DNA from: Veillonella tobetsuensis
GTDB lineage: Bacteria; Bacillota; Negativicutes; Veillonellales; Veillonellaceae
Length of the DNA: 64,000 bases
Assembly (NCBI RefSeq): GCF_001078375.1
Contig: NZ_BBXI01000009.1
Coordinates: forward strand, 362,789 to 426,788
Direction of reading: 5' to 3'
Below the pieces are notes generated by a model that searched no databases, was not told the DNA's origin, and saw only the letters and a program-made list of their open reading frames with translations. Positions within the stretch are counted from its first letter, which is position 1. The number at the start of each line of letters is the position of its first letter. The position numbers and the translations under genes are program-made. Positions 43,327 to 52,103 of this stretch are shown here, piece after piece.

Positions 43327-43335
43327 ATATATGTG

Positions 43336-43389
43336 AAAAAGGCTAGTATTGATTATATCCTATGAAGGAATAATCAATACTAGCTTTTT
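43336..43389. terminator. Bidirectional terminator between LysM gene and the recombinase
   Basis: A 19-base-pair stem with one bulged G (43336-43354 with 43371-43389) containing GCTAGTATTGATTA, with T runs on both strands. It separates the convergent LysM and tyrosine recombinase genes. Confidence 0.88.
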
Positions 43390-43402
43390 CCATTTTATAA
43401 AT

Positions 43403-44413
43403 CTATCTAAACCGTTTTTCAAAAATAGTAGAAATAGGATTATCTACAAATTTATTGGCTTCATTAATATAACGCCTCACCATATTAACACTATGATGTC
43501 GTGTTTGACGCATTATATTACGCTCCTCAACACCATAGGAAGCTGCTGTTGTAGCAAAGCCATGCCGTAAACTATGGGCTCCATACATGGATGGATCTAA
43601 ACCTATAAGAGAGGTATATTTTTTTACAATTTCTGCAATAGATTTATCGGAAATTGCAGTTTTGCGTAATGACATTGATTTAGTAAAACCTCTAAAAACC
43701 GGTCCAGATGTGATACCACTGGTGGTAAGCCATTTTTTTAAAGCTCGAACCGCATCTAGTGGAGATCCTTGTAAACTTGGAATAGCAACTATAGCGCCTT
43801 GACCCTCTTGATCAGCCTTAGAGGAAGCTATAAATATTTCAAGGCCTTGCGAAGAGAACTTTAAATTTTCAACGGTTAAAGCAGCAATTTCACTTCGCCG
43901 AAAAGCCCCCATAAAACCGACAAGTAAAATAGCCTTATCACGAAGTTTTTGTATCTTTGGTATATCAATGGTATCCATACACTCTAAAATATCTTCTATA
44001 TCATCAAGCAGAATAGGGGTTTTACCTTGTTGAAAGGTGCCTTTTAATCGACGTATGCCTCGCAAAGCTTGTTTTACTAACGGAGACATACAAGGATTTT
44101 CTCGAGAACCTGAAGCATTATAATTCTCTGAAATAGCACTAATTCGACGTGCAATAGTATTTGCTTTTGCATAATCTGCTAAATCATTAATGTAATTGAC
44201 AATAGTTTCTGGCGTAGCAGGAAAATAAGATACCTTTTGATAATTACACCAATCTACAAAATCATCCCAATCTGATTCGTAGGCATTTACCGTATTTTCT
44301 GCCTTTGAAAGTAAAATACTTTGCTTAGCCTTCATAGATAGTTTTGTACTCTTCATCAATGCATCGTTATGACGCAGATAAAAATGTTTTTTTTCTTCTT
44401 TAGACTGTGACAT
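43403..44413 (-). CDS. Lone tyrosine site-specific recombinase
   Basis: A 336-residue phage-integrase-family recombinase: an N-terminal SAM-like DNA-binding region (about 38-125), then the catalytic domain with R172, K199, HSLRHG (H280, R283), H307 and Y315 (MVRRYINEAN). All key residues are present, so it should be active. The start is ATG 44413, after AAGGA; the listed upstream methionine lacks a ribosome site. It is not beside a tRNA and no att repeat or phage gene is seen. It lies next to the lexA locus. It may be a remnant, a genome-specific inverter, or an Xer-like protein; XerC/XerD identity cannot be decided here. Confidence 0.85.
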   Translation of the reverse strand: MSQSKEEKKHFYLRHNDALMKSTKLSMKAKQSILLSKAENTVNAYESDWDDFVDWCNYQKVSYFPATPETIVNYINDLADYAKANTIARRISAISENYNASGSRENPCMSPLVKQALRGIRRLKGTFQQGKTPILLDDIEDILECMDTIDIPKIQKLRDKAILLVGFMGAFRRSEIAALTVENLKFSSQGLEIFIASSKADQEGQGAIVAIPSLQGSPLDAVRALKKWLTTSGITSGPVFRGFTKSMSLRKTAISDKSIAEIVKKYTSLIGLDPSMYGAHSLRHGFATTAASYGVEERNIMRQTRHHSVNMVRRYINEANKFVDNPISTIFEKRFR

Positions 44414-44525
44414 ATATGATCCTTTTACTAACACTATGCTATTATTGTATCACATTAAAATAGCGAATTATGCTATAATTAGATGATTTTGAACCAAATT
44501 TCTCGAATTTTATTTGAAAGATATA

Positions 44526-45884
44526 ATGATGAACTTAAAACAATTATTATGTAGTGTATTAATCGGTTCTTGTCTATTTACTAGTGGTTGCAGCTTAATT
44601 CCTACGGATGGCACAATTACATATGGCCTGTATTATGAGGATCAAGATATCTCAGGATATTCTAGAGATGCTGTTAGCTCCTTAATTCATACAGAGGCTA
44701 GTAATAATAAAACAATTACGATAACAATACCAAATCAAGGTACGCGACAAGTAAAAGTAAAAGATTTAGGAATTACGCTTGATACAGCTAGTACGGAATC
44801 TAATATTTTTACCTATGGTTATGAAGATGATTTAAAAACGCTCATCATGCATAGGATTACTGCTTTTATCTATAAAGTACATATAAACCCTGTATATAAA
44901 CTTGATGAAGTAACAGCAAAAGCATATTTTACAGAATTAGCAAAACAAATCGATGTATCAGGTCATGATGCGTTATTAACGGTTGAAAATGGCCAAGTCA
45001 AGATGACACCTTCAAAAGAAGGAAAACGCGTTGATATTGATGAGACAATTAAACAATTAAAAGCTCAACTAGAAGAAAATAATTTTAACAATATTTCTAT
45101 AGAATTTACATCTAAAGATACAGTTCGTGTTACAAACGATGATGTAAAACCATTAACAGCTGTTCTAGGTAGTTATACTACAAATTTTGATGCGTCTAAC
45201 ACCAATAGAACTCATAATATTGAGCTAGCATCAACCAAAATTAGCGGTACATTAGTCAAACCTGGTGAGGTCTTTTCCTTTAATGATGTTGTCGGTGAAC
45301 GTACGGCAGAAGCTGGCTATGATGATGCACCAGTTATTATTGATGGAAAATTAGTACCGGGTATTGGTGGCGGTATTTGCCAAGTTAGCTCTACATTATT
45401 TAACACTGCATTACTATCTGGTATGAACATCATTGAGCGAACACCTCATTTTGAACCTGTTAGCTATATTCCTGCAGGACGTGATGCAACCGTTGCATAC
45501 GGATATTTGGACTTTCAATTTAAAAATCCATATGCTCATAATATCTATGTATTAAGTGTTATGAATAACGGACAACTAACAATATATATCATAGGTGTAC
45601 CAGAAGACGTACCGAAGTCTGTTTCCATCAGTGTTGGCGATCGTACGGATATTCCAAATCAAACGATTACCAAAATAGATCCTTCCGCCAAAGAGGATAG
45701 TACGGAAGAAGGTCATATTGGATTTAGAATTAATACATATCGTACAATAACATATGGTAATTGGGTCACTACAACAGATGTATTTGAGTCTACATATGAT
45801 CCAGTAGATACGATTATTACTAAGAAACCTGCAGCACCAGAACCTGCAAAAAAAGACTTACCAAAGAGTAAAACAAAAAGATAA
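44526..45884 (+). CDS. VanW-family lipoprotein-like protein
   Basis: A 452-residue secreted protein. Residues 1-25 form a signal peptide with a cysteine in LFTSGC, possibly a lipobox (the -3 residue is not the usual leucine). It then has a peptidoglycan-binding-4 type segment (about 30-215), and the VanW domain (about 225-360; GEVFSFNDVVGERTAEAGYD, and GIGGGICQVSSTLFNTAL). VanW occurs in vancomycin-resistance operons, but the family is widespread and has no known enzymatic role. Ribosome support is weak. ATG 44526 or 44529 is the start. It is divergent from the recombinase. Confidence 0.82.
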   Translation: MMNLKQLLCSVLIGSCLFTSGCSLIPTDGTITYGLYYEDQDISGYSRDAVSSLIHTEASNNKTITITIPNQGTRQVKVKDLGITLDTASTESNIFTYGYEDDLKTLIMHRITAFIYKVHINPVYKLDEVTAKAYFTELAKQIDVSGHDALLTVENGQVKMTPSKEGKRVDIDETIKQLKAQLEENNFNNISIEFTSKDTVRVTNDDVKPLTAVLGSYTTNFDASNTNRTHNIELASTKISGTLVKPGEVFSFNDVVGERTAEAGYDDAPVIIDGKLVPGIGGGICQVSSTLFNTALLSGMNIIERTPHFEPVSYIPAGRDATVAYGYLDFQFKNPYAHNIYVLSVMNNGQLTIYIIGVPEDVPKSVSISVGDRTDIPNQTITKIDPSAKEDSTEEGHIGFRINTYRTITYGNWVTTTDVFESTYDPVDTIITKKPAAPEPAKKDLPKSKTKR

Positions 45885-45907
45885 ATATTAACATTCTATT
45901 AAATATG

Positions 45908-45945
45908 GCCTAATCTATTGACCGAATGCATAGATTAGGCTATTA
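45908..45945 (+). terminator. Terminator after VanW-family gene
   Basis: An 11-base-pair stem (45908-45918 with 45930-45940, GCCTAATCTAT) followed by TATTATTTT, about 24 bases after the stop. Confidence 0.75.
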
Positions 45946-46041
45946 TTTTAACTTGTAGTAAGTTGTTTATACCTGAAAACGTTAAAATTACACATTTCAT
46001 TCTCAATAATTATCAATTAAAATTATAAGTTGAGGTTCACT

Positions 46042-46656
46042 ATGGATACAATTTTACAATTTGACCATACAGTCATATTTTATATACAACAACATTTTAT
46101 TAGTTCTTATTTAACACCAATCATGTACTGGTTATCAAAAATAACAAGTGCAGGTGCTTTATGGATCTTAATTTCTATTATATTAATGATTCAAAAGAAA
46201 TATCGCGTTATCGGCCTTGGAATGTTCATTTCCTTAGTCTTAGTATTCATCATAGGCGACCAAGGGTTAAAACCTCATGTAGCGCGTTTAAGACCATTTG
46301 TAGATTTCCCTGAAGTACCATTAGTAGCACCGCCACCAGCAGCAACGACATATTCATTTCCATCAGGCCATAGTTTTGGATCATTTGCGGCTGCAACAGC
46401 ATTATACTTAGGATTAAGTAATATATGTCCAACAAAGAGATTCTGGGGCGTTATAGCGTTGATTGGTGCATGTGTAGTAGCATTTGCACGAGTATACTTA
46501 TTTGTACATTATCCAACAGATGTATTAACTGGATTAATATTAGGTATTATCGTAGGTTGCATTGCATGGAAAATCGCAAAAGCCTTATGGTCTTGGTGGA
46601 CAGGTCGTAAAAACGAAGTAGAGTACGAACCATATACATTTAAACGTAAAAACTAA
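46042..46656 (+). CDS. PAP2-superfamily membrane phosphatase
   Basis: A 204-residue, probably six-helix, PAP2 phosphatase. The three motifs are KPHVARLRPF (about 74-83, KxxxxxxRP), PSGHSFGSF (about 106-114) and ARVYLFVHYPTDVLTG (about 147-162), with catalytic histidines in the second and third. Such enzymes dephosphorylate undecaprenyl diphosphate (BacA alternative) or phosphatidic acid. ATG 46042 is chosen for the TGAGG site; the in-frame TTG at 46030 is less likely. It is a single-gene unit with its own terminator. Confidence 0.9.
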   Translation: MDTILQFDHTVIFYIQQHFISSYLTPIMYWLSKITSAGALWILISIILMIQKKYRVIGLGMFISLVLVFIIGDQGLKPHVARLRPFVDFPEVPLVAPPPAATTYSFPSGHSFGSFAAATALYLGLSNICPTKRFWGVIALIGACVVAFARVYLFVHYPTDVLTGLILGIIVGCIAWKIAKALWSWWTGRKNEVEYEPYTFKRKN

Positions 46657-46673
46657 AAACCTTGAAAATATTG

Positions 46674-46702
46674 ATTGGGCCTAGCTTAGGCCCAATTTTT
46701 AT
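46674..46702 (+). terminator. Intrinsic terminator after the PAP2 gene
   Basis: A 10-base-pair stem (ATTGGGCCTA 46674-46683 with 46687-46696) and T run ATTTTTAT, 17 bases after the stop. Confidence 0.88.
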
Positions 46703-46709
46703 ATCTTAA

Positions 46710-46744
46710 ATTACTTCCGATAAATTATCGTTATCGGAAGTAAT
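46710..46744. repeat. Second inverted repeat between convergent genes
   Basis: ATTACTTCCGATA (46710-46722) and its exact complement (46732-46744) with a 9-base loop. It has no T run and is not needed as a terminator because the stem at 46674 already is one. It may be a small repeat-element end or a protein site. Confidence 0.5.
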
Positions 46745-46752
46745 TGTATAAA

Positions 46753-46787
46753 AAAGAAAAACTAGCCTATATTTCTATAAGCTAATT
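46753..46787 (-). terminator. Terminator of the WG-repeat gene
   Basis: On the - strand TTAGCTTATA...TATAGGCTAGT forms a stem of about 8 base pairs with one bulge on each side, followed by TTTTTCTTTTTT. Confidence 0.7.
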
Positions 46788-46804
46788 TACTCTTTTATAA
46801 TATA

Positions 46805-48103
46805 TCAATCATCATGTTCTGATAAGTATTTCATATAATTATTAAATATAGGCTCATCAATGGTAACTTTATCAAACTCAGGATTAACTAAAATTTTACC
46901 ATACCTATTCATAAGACCATATGTTTTACCAGATTGAACTACGTATAAATCATCATAATACGCCGTAATATCATCAATTGTTTCTGGCAGTGTTAATATT
47001 ATATGACCATCATTAGAATCAATTACATATTTTTTATTTTCCAATGTGGCCACAGTAAATTTATCAATCATATAAATAGGTTTTGATGTATCAATCGTAT
47101 CATAAGCTTTATCAACTAACATTCCATTTTCTGCATTAAAAATATACGCTTTTTCACCTGTTCTTAACACAAAACTACGATCACTTAATCTTTCAAAGGA
47201 TTTGAATTTAAATGGTATTACTACTTTGTCTACAAGATTTATAATACCATATTTCTTTTGTTCATCAGCCGCAACAAAATACTTAAAATCATCTCCTAAA
47301 GATTCAATATAACTGTATTTAGGGTTAATAAAGATATCACCGTCTAATAGCCTAATACCATATAAGGTTTTACCTTTTTTATCAACTATAGAAAATGGTA
47401 TGAATTGAGTAGATGGTTCTCGACTATATCTAATTCCATTATAACCATTTCCATATCCAGTACCAGCTCCCTCCGTGAGTTCATAATTATATTTATTTAT
47501 AGTATGAGTCGCAGTATCTTCGTCTATTTCTATACCATCATTGGTTACATATTTAATATATCCATCTGCTGTCTCTATTTTTAGCAGTGCAACCTGTCCA
47601 GATCCATTATAATATTTATTTACATTTTCCCATGTGCTTGTAATAGGATTATTTATAACTAATGAACCTGTACTTATATTGTAAAGATACCAAAACTCAC
47701 CCTTTTTACCATATATTAAATTATCCGAGCAATAATAATAGGCACTAACAACGTCATTTATAGCATATGTACCATCAGGCTTAACTAGCTTAAACCCATC
47801 CTTTGTCAAAGCCCGTGCATACTCATAAGAAAACTCATAATCATATCCTGCTGGTAAATAGACCATCGAATTTAAATTTATATAGCGCTTTTTATTATTA
47901 TCATAAAATGAAGCGTATGCATATCTCTTTCCAAAATCACCAATGTAATTTACATGTAAATCTTTATAAGGACCTAAAATCCATTGTCCCGTTTCATCAA
48001 CAATGGTATTTCCTGCTGGTGATTCTAAAGTAATATAGTTTTTTGCATCAGCCGTATTGCCCAATGCAAGAAGTATTGCTAAGGCAAGAAAAATTCTCTT
48101 CAT
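46805..48103 (-). CDS. Secreted WG-repeat protein
   Basis: A 432-residue exported protein. Residues 1-20 form a signal peptide (MKRIFLALAILLALGNTADA, cleavage after ADA likely). The rest is built of WG-type repeats: degenerate YGLMNRYGKILVNPEFDKV, KKYGIINLVDKVVIPFKF and TLYGIRLLDGDIFINPKYSY. Such repeats form beta-rich domains and are common in Bacteroidetes and Negativicutes; function unknown. No membrane helix or sortase motif is visible after the signal. AGGAGAG precedes the ATG. It is transcribed away from the 49-codon frame at 48253. Confidence 0.85.
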   Translation of the reverse strand: MKRIFLALAILLALGNTADAKNYITLESPAGNTIVDETGQWILGPYKDLHVNYIGDFGKRYAYASFYDNNKKRYINLNSMVYLPAGYDYEFSYEYARALTKDGFKLVKPDGTYAINDVVSAYYYCSDNLIYGKKGEFWYLYNISTGSLVINNPITSTWENVNKYYNGSGQVALLKIETADGYIKYVTNDGIEIDEDTATHTINKYNYELTEGAGTGYGNGYNGIRYSREPSTQFIPFSIVDKKGKTLYGIRLLDGDIFINPKYSYIESLGDDFKYFVAADEQKKYGIINLVDKVVIPFKFKSFERLSDRSFVLRTGEKAYIFNAENGMLVDKAYDTIDTSKPIYMIDKFTVATLENKKYVIDSNDGHIILTLPETIDDITAYYDDLYVVQSGKTYGLMNRYGKILVNPEFDKVTIDEPIFNNYMKYLSEHDD

Positions 48104-48169
48104 GAATCTCTCCTTTCGTACAACACAATAATAATTATTATTATTTTACCATAATTTTCAATATATATA

Positions 48170-48198
48170 TTGAAATATGTCGAATTAAGTTGTAAAAT
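48170..48198 (+). promoter_or_regulatory. Promoter of the 49-residue gene
   Basis: TTGAAA (48170-48175), a 17-base spacer and TAAAAT (48193-48198). It supports expression of the short frame at 48253. Confidence 0.7.
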
Positions 48199-48252
48199 AA
48201 TCATATAAGTTATCTAAATTACTCATATTAACTCTCAAGGGAGGTCAATTAT

Positions 48253-48402
48253 ATGTGCTGGTGTGATATTGTAAGTAAAGCTAAAATTGGCAGTTTAAAA
48301 AATCTCGGAAATGGTATGGAACATTCCCTCCGCTTTTTGGTTGAGGTTATTCTAGGTCTTAGTATTTTACGAGTTATTATTAATTGGATATTCGGAATCT
48401 AA
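48253..48402 (+). CDS. Small 49-residue membrane peptide
   Basis: A short frame missing from usual gene-length cut-offs. It begins MCWCDIVSKAKIGSLKN and ends in a hydrophobic C-terminal segment (about 28-48: FLVEVILGLSILRVIINWIF), so it is likely a single-pass membrane peptide with a cysteine pair CxxC-like CWC at the start. AAGGGAGG lies 7 bases before the ATG, a promoter is at 48170-48198, and a terminator follows at 48429. I do not recognise the family. Function unknown; the full gene signals make it a credible real gene. Confidence 0.6.
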   Translation: MCWCDIVSKAKIGSLKNLGNGMEHSLRFLVEVILGLSILRVIINWIFGI

Positions 48403-48428
48403 TAATTACACATAGGATTATATTATTA

Positions 48429-48460
48429 AAGGCGCCTAGCATTGCTAAGCGCCTTATTTA
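48429..48460 (+). terminator. Terminator after the 49-residue gene
   Basis: AAGGCGC (48429-48435) pairs with GCGCCTT (48449-48455), with inner TAGC/GCTA, followed by ATTTATAT. It may also serve the convergent DUF4241 gene. Confidence 0.7.
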
Positions 48461-48500
48461 TATCTCTATTTAGTTATTGTATGATACTGTTTAGAATTTT

Positions 48501-49250
48501 CTACTCCTCAGTCTCATCACTGCAGCTGATGAACTCTATTATAATTTGACATATATCGCCCTCTTCATCAAAGGCCCAATATACAGGATATAATCCATCG
48601 CCAAAACCAGATTGTACCATAGGTACATATAAATTAGTATCAGGTATATTAAAATTAATCCAGTCCCCACCAGATCGTTGGAATTTAGGATTTGCTAACG
48701 CATTTAGTTTAAATAATTCATCAAAATAATCGTCATAGATATTACCATCAGGATTATTTTCATACCACTGGCGGTCAAATTCTTTATATGCATCTACCGT
48801 TACTTTATCAACTATGGTTGCCAATCCAGCATCGACAGGAAAGCCGATATAACTTTCACCATCATCTAATTCACTAAGATCTTCATGACCTTTAAGAGCC
48901 AATTCATATTGAACAGGTTTTGTATCTTTAAAAACCACTCTTGTTAGGACATATCTATAATAATCTGTATCAAGTTCAGCCACTTTTGTTTCTATTGGAT
49001 ATGTGCCTGGCTCAACAGTTCTAATATAACTCTTATTATCTACTGCAGCTAAGTGAGTTAATGGATCACATACTACGATATGCCCCGTAGGAAATACAAC
49101 ATGTCCCATTGGTAAAGTGTATAGCTTTTTACCAAATAATTCATCTAAATTGAATATAGCATCGTAATCGGCAGTTGCCTTTAATTTGCCTTCGCTGCCT
49201 AAACGATTAAATGTATCTATCCATTCTTTTGATATATGACTTGTATTCAT
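48501..49250 (-). CDS. DUF4241-domain protein
   Basis: A 249-residue cytoplasmic protein with the DUF4241 pattern: GHVVFPTGHIVVCDPLTHLAA (about 49-69), GTYPIETKVAE, a middle YELAL, ESYIGFPVDAGLATIVD, and the C-terminal GFGDGLYPVYWAFDEEGDI. The family's function is not established; some members occur near toxin-immunity genes, but none is seen here. It starts 9 bases after the HAD phosphatase gene on the same strand, with AGGAG ahead of the ATG, so the pair is co-transcribed. Confidence 0.8.
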   Translation of the reverse strand: MNTSHISKEWIDTFNRLGSEGKLKATADYDAIFNLDELFGKKLYTLPMGHVVFPTGHIVVCDPLTHLAAVDNKSYIRTVEPGTYPIETKVAELDTDYYRYVLTRVVFKDTKPVQYELALKGHEDLSELDDGESYIGFPVDAGLATIVDKVTVDAYKEFDRQWYENNPDGNIYDDYFDELFKLNALANPKFQRSGGDWINFNIPDTNLYVPMVQSGFGDGLYPVYWAFDEEGDICQIIIEFISCSDETEE

Positions 49251-49259
49251 TACGTTCTC

Positions 49260-50150
49260 CTATCTGTGGGATTCTGCTTCGTGTTTATTACGCACATATT
49301 GTTGTTCTAGTGCTTCATATGCCGCCGTTTTTTGAATGATTTGTTTAACTACCGTATCCAAATCAGATCCATCAGTATAATCCGCCGATGCATAATAACG
49401 AATGCGATGGTGTTGCATCATCTTATACACCTTTTCCTTATTTTTGCTATCTGGATCATATACACCAATAGAATGACCACCATTTATATTTACTAGGCTC
49501 ATGCAAGGAATATCTGTATCACTATCTCCAATATAAATCATATTACGGAATGGTACCCTTTGTTCTTCAGGTCGTCTGTAATCGTTTACACCGGCATCAT
49601 TTATATCTAATACACCCTTTTGTATGCGGAACAAAAACTGTGTTTTATTTGTGTAATTTATAGCTTGTGCAGGCCATACGGCAACACCTTTATCATCGAA
49701 CATGAACGCACTGGCATAGATTTTTTTGAAAGCTCCATTTTTTGCCATTTCCGTCCCTTCTATCATTTCTTTCAATCCAGAAGAAATGATGTAATGTTCA
49801 ATTTGTACACCTTGCTTTAGACCGTACTGACGAATGCGTTCAAACCAAGTATTCACACCATTATATAAGGTAACCTTGCTACCATATTCAGCCAGTACCT
49901 CTTTAGTAAGAAATTGTTTACCATAAGATTTTGTGGCCATCATGTACATATAGGCTAGGTTATTATCCATATCATGATCTTTGGCAAGCGTATTGGATTC
50001 TCGCCAGAACTCATTAACATCTACATTGAGAGACTGAATAAAACCCTGTGCCTGCATATCATCCGGTGACAAGGTCTTATCAAAATCATAGCATATGGCT
50101 AAAACGGGTAAATTAGATTCTGAGGTAGATTCTTTTTTATAGGTAATCAT
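49260..50150 (-). CDS. HAD-superfamily phosphatase
   Basis: A 296-residue HAD-like phosphatase. Motif I is CYDFDKTLS (about 20-28, nucleophile and acid aspartates), and motif IV is IYIGDSDTDIPCM (about 205-217). A serine motif YIISSGLKEM (about 118-127) fits motif II, with motif III near KIYASAFMF. Insert length is consistent with a C1-cap member like phosphoserine phosphatase, but the substrate is unknown. The ribosome site AAAGGAGG is strong. It precedes DUF4241 by 9 bases. Confidence 0.83.
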   Translation of the reverse strand: MITYKKESTSESNLPVLAICYDFDKTLSPDDMQAQGFIQSLNVDVNEFWRESNTLAKDHDMDNNLAYMYMMATKSYGKQFLTKEVLAEYGSKVTLYNGVNTWFERIRQYGLKQGVQIEHYIISSGLKEMIEGTEMAKNGAFKKIYASAFMFDDKGVAVWPAQAINYTNKTQFLFRIQKGVLDINDAGVNDYRRPEEQRVPFRNMIYIGDSDTDIPCMSLVNINGGHSIGVYDPDSKNKEKVYKMMQHHRIRYYASADYTDGSDLDTVVKQIIQKTAAYEALEQQYVRNKHEAESHR

Positions 50151-50265
50151 AAGACACCTCCTTTAAATAATAGAAATATATCCTTCTATCTATATACATT
50201 CCAAAATAGCTTCATTGACAAGCAAATTCGATAAAAAAACTACAATAATATTTTTACCCCTGAAA

Positions 50266-51201
50266 TTATGGGTCAAAAAGGCTATTTTGGATGGGAATAT
50301 TATATTTAGATGCGCTGCTAATTTTTATAGTATCATTAGGATTTATATGTCCAATCAATAATGAGGATTGAGGATCATGGTTATTTCTGTTGATGCGTAC
50401 AGCATGCTGATTTGTATTAGCATAACAATAACGGCAAAAATGACTGCATGTATCATACGCCCCTATATCGCCATGTAAATAACAATTGCATTCAGGTCGC
50501 GCCGGTCTTTTCTTAGGCACCTTTAACTTTATATTCCACGCCCGTTCATAGCAATCTATGGTTAGGCAACCGCTCGTATCAGCACCAATAGATTTAAAAG
50601 TATCGCCTTCACCACATGTTTTTAAGGTCATCCCAAACTGATTCGCAATATCCACCAAGTTCTTCATCAAACGTATTTGTACATCCTTAGGTGGTCGTTT
50701 TCCTTCAGGAAAGTTTCGTAATACCTTATCGTATATATCTAGATAACTTGCTACAACTGTATCTGTATATCCGGATAAGGATTTTGCCAATTTATAAAAG
50801 CTTTCATAATGAAAATCTACAGAATAGTTGTGATTAACAATGATTGGATCGTAACGCCATACCACAGATTGAGGATTTAGATTATTACTGATAAATTTGA
50901 ACCCTTCTATAATGTGCTCATAAGCAGGCACATAAGGTTCAATGTCCGTACCATAAGGTGTGATCGTCATATGCCAATATTGACGATACTCTGCAATTTG
51001 AGGTAAATATTGTATAAATGGCAGAGGATTCTTCGTACAAAAGGCTATCCCATCAACAGTATTATGATTAATCATATACCGTGTAATTAGATTGGGATTA
51101 TAAGAGTTACGTACATCTACAAAACCTTCATTTATACGATTAATTAGCCATTGACCATAAAAGGCAGGTATGTCTGTACGTTGTCCAGTTTGTAAAATCA
51201 T
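50266..51201 (-). CDS. DUF1848-family protein with a cysteine-rich C-terminus
   Basis: A 311-residue protein that matches DUF1848: RTDIPAFYGQWLINRINEG (about 8-26), AFCTKNPLPFIQYL (about 53-66), WHMTITPYGTDIEP (about 77-90), WRYDPI (about 117) and the C-terminal cluster CNCYLHGDIGAYDTCSHFCRYCYAN (cysteines about 248, 250, 263, 267 and 270). The CxxxCxxC layout looks like an iron-sulfur site, and the fold resembles spore photolyase-like radical enzymes. Function is not known. Promoter at 51234-51262. Gene is separate from the HAD/DUF4241 pair downstream. Confidence 0.8.
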   Translation of the reverse strand: MILQTGQRTDIPAFYGQWLINRINEGFVDVRNSYNPNLITRYMINHNTVDGIAFCTKNPLPFIQYLPQIAEYRQYWHMTITPYGTDIEPYVPAYEHIIEGFKFISNNLNPQSVVWRYDPIIVNHNYSVDFHYESFYKLAKSLSGYTDTVVASYLDIYDKVLRNFPEGKRPPKDVQIRLMKNLVDIANQFGMTLKTCGEGDTFKSIGADTSGCLTIDCYERAWNIKLKVPKKRPARPECNCYLHGDIGAYDTCSHFCRYCYANTNQHAVRINRNNHDPQSSLLIGHINPNDTIKISSASKYNIPIQNSLFDP

Positions 51202-51233
51202 GATAAATCCTTTTCTTTGTATAATTCTATTAT

Positions 51234-51262
51234 ATTATATCTAAAACTGCCAATTTGTTAAA
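51234..51262 (-). promoter_or_regulatory. Promoter of the DUF1848 gene
   Basis: On the - strand: TTTAAC (51257-51262), a 17-base spacer and TATAAT (51234-51239), with AAAAGGAT just before the start. Confidence 0.65.
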
Positions 51263-51325
51263 CATTTCACAGGAATACCACTATAGGTATGATACTATAA
51301 GTACAGTAAAATATAAGGAGTTACT

Positions 51326-52078
51326 ATGAACGATACATTTAATCATATCATTCATCCTAAGGAGGATGAGAAAACATTTATTACATCCTATTGGTCAGAT
51401 CGAGCTCACGATTTTGGAGCCTTACGAGCTAAAGAATTAGAGAGCACTAAACTTAAATTATGGAGAGATGAACTAACGAGTCATATCTTTGATTCTGATC
51501 GCTCTTTAAGAATTTTAGACATCGGATGTGGTGCGGGCTTCTTTAGTACTATTCTCTCTCAACTTGGCCATACTGTACATGGTATCGATATTACGCCTAA
51601 TATGATTGATGAAGCAAATCAACTGGCAGACGCCCTTAATTGTGATGCTACATTCTCCGTTATGGATGCAGAAAATCTCAGCTTTGATGCTAATACCTTT
51701 GATATCGTAGTAGCACGCAATGTAACCTGGAATTTACCTCATCCAGATAAGGCCTATGCTGAATGGTTACGCGTCATCCGTCCAGGCGGATTAATCCTCA
51801 ACTATGATGCGGAACACGCTCGCAATCACCATGAGTTGCCTAAATCTGTTCACCATGCTCATGAATATGTAAGCGATGATTTAAAAGAACGATGCCATAC
51901 TATTTATCATATGCTTAAAATTTCATCCTTTACACGCCCTCAATGGGATAAAGAACTACTCACAAAATTAGGTGCTAGCTCTGTTACCATTGATACCACC
52001 GTAGGCCCTCGTATTTACAGCGAAGAAGATGAATTTTATATCCCTGTACCAATGTTCTTGGTGAAAGTAATAAAATAG
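51326..52078 (+). CDS. Class I SAM-dependent methyltransferase
   Basis: A 250-residue cytoplasmic methyltransferase. The SAM site ILDIGCGAGFFSTILSQLG (about 61-79) and the post-I acidic motif VHGIDITPNMIDEA are clear, and FDIVVARNVTWNLPHPDKA (about 128-146) is the usual motif-IV region for small-molecule methyltransferases. WRVIRPGG-type ending (LRVIRPGGLILNYD) confirms the fold. The substrate is unknown. AAGGAG precedes the ATG. It is divergent from the DUF1848 gene and followed by the long hairpin at 52104-52175. Confidence 0.88.
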   Translation: MNDTFNHIIHPKEDEKTFITSYWSDRAHDFGALRAKELESTKLKLWRDELTSHIFDSDRSLRILDIGCGAGFFSTILSQLGHTVHGIDITPNMIDEANQLADALNCDATFSVMDAENLSFDANTFDIVVARNVTWNLPHPDKAYAEWLRVIRPGGLILNYDAEHARNHHELPKSVHHAHEYVSDDLKERCHTIYHMLKISSFTRPQWDKELLTKLGASSVTIDTTVGPRIYSEEDEFYIPVPMFLVKVIK

Positions 52079-52103
52079 CATTCATAGTAAAATATTATAA
52101 AAT

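Noticed and set aside
43349..43570. 73-codon + strand frame opposite the recombinase
   Set aside because: It starts in the bidirectional terminator and is a shadow of the recombinase gene.
43403..44413. Prophage or integrative element marked by the tyrosine recombinase
   Set aside because: No att repeats, tRNA or phage genes within 5 kb on either side.
45950..46041. Fur-box-like AT-rich sequence before the PAP2 gene
   Set aside because: Only a loose resemblance to the Fur consensus and no iron-related genes.
48501..51201. Polymorphic toxin/immunity or defence island around DUF4241
   Set aside because: No toxin domain, nuclease, or secretion marker is present; the neighbours look metabolic or unknown.
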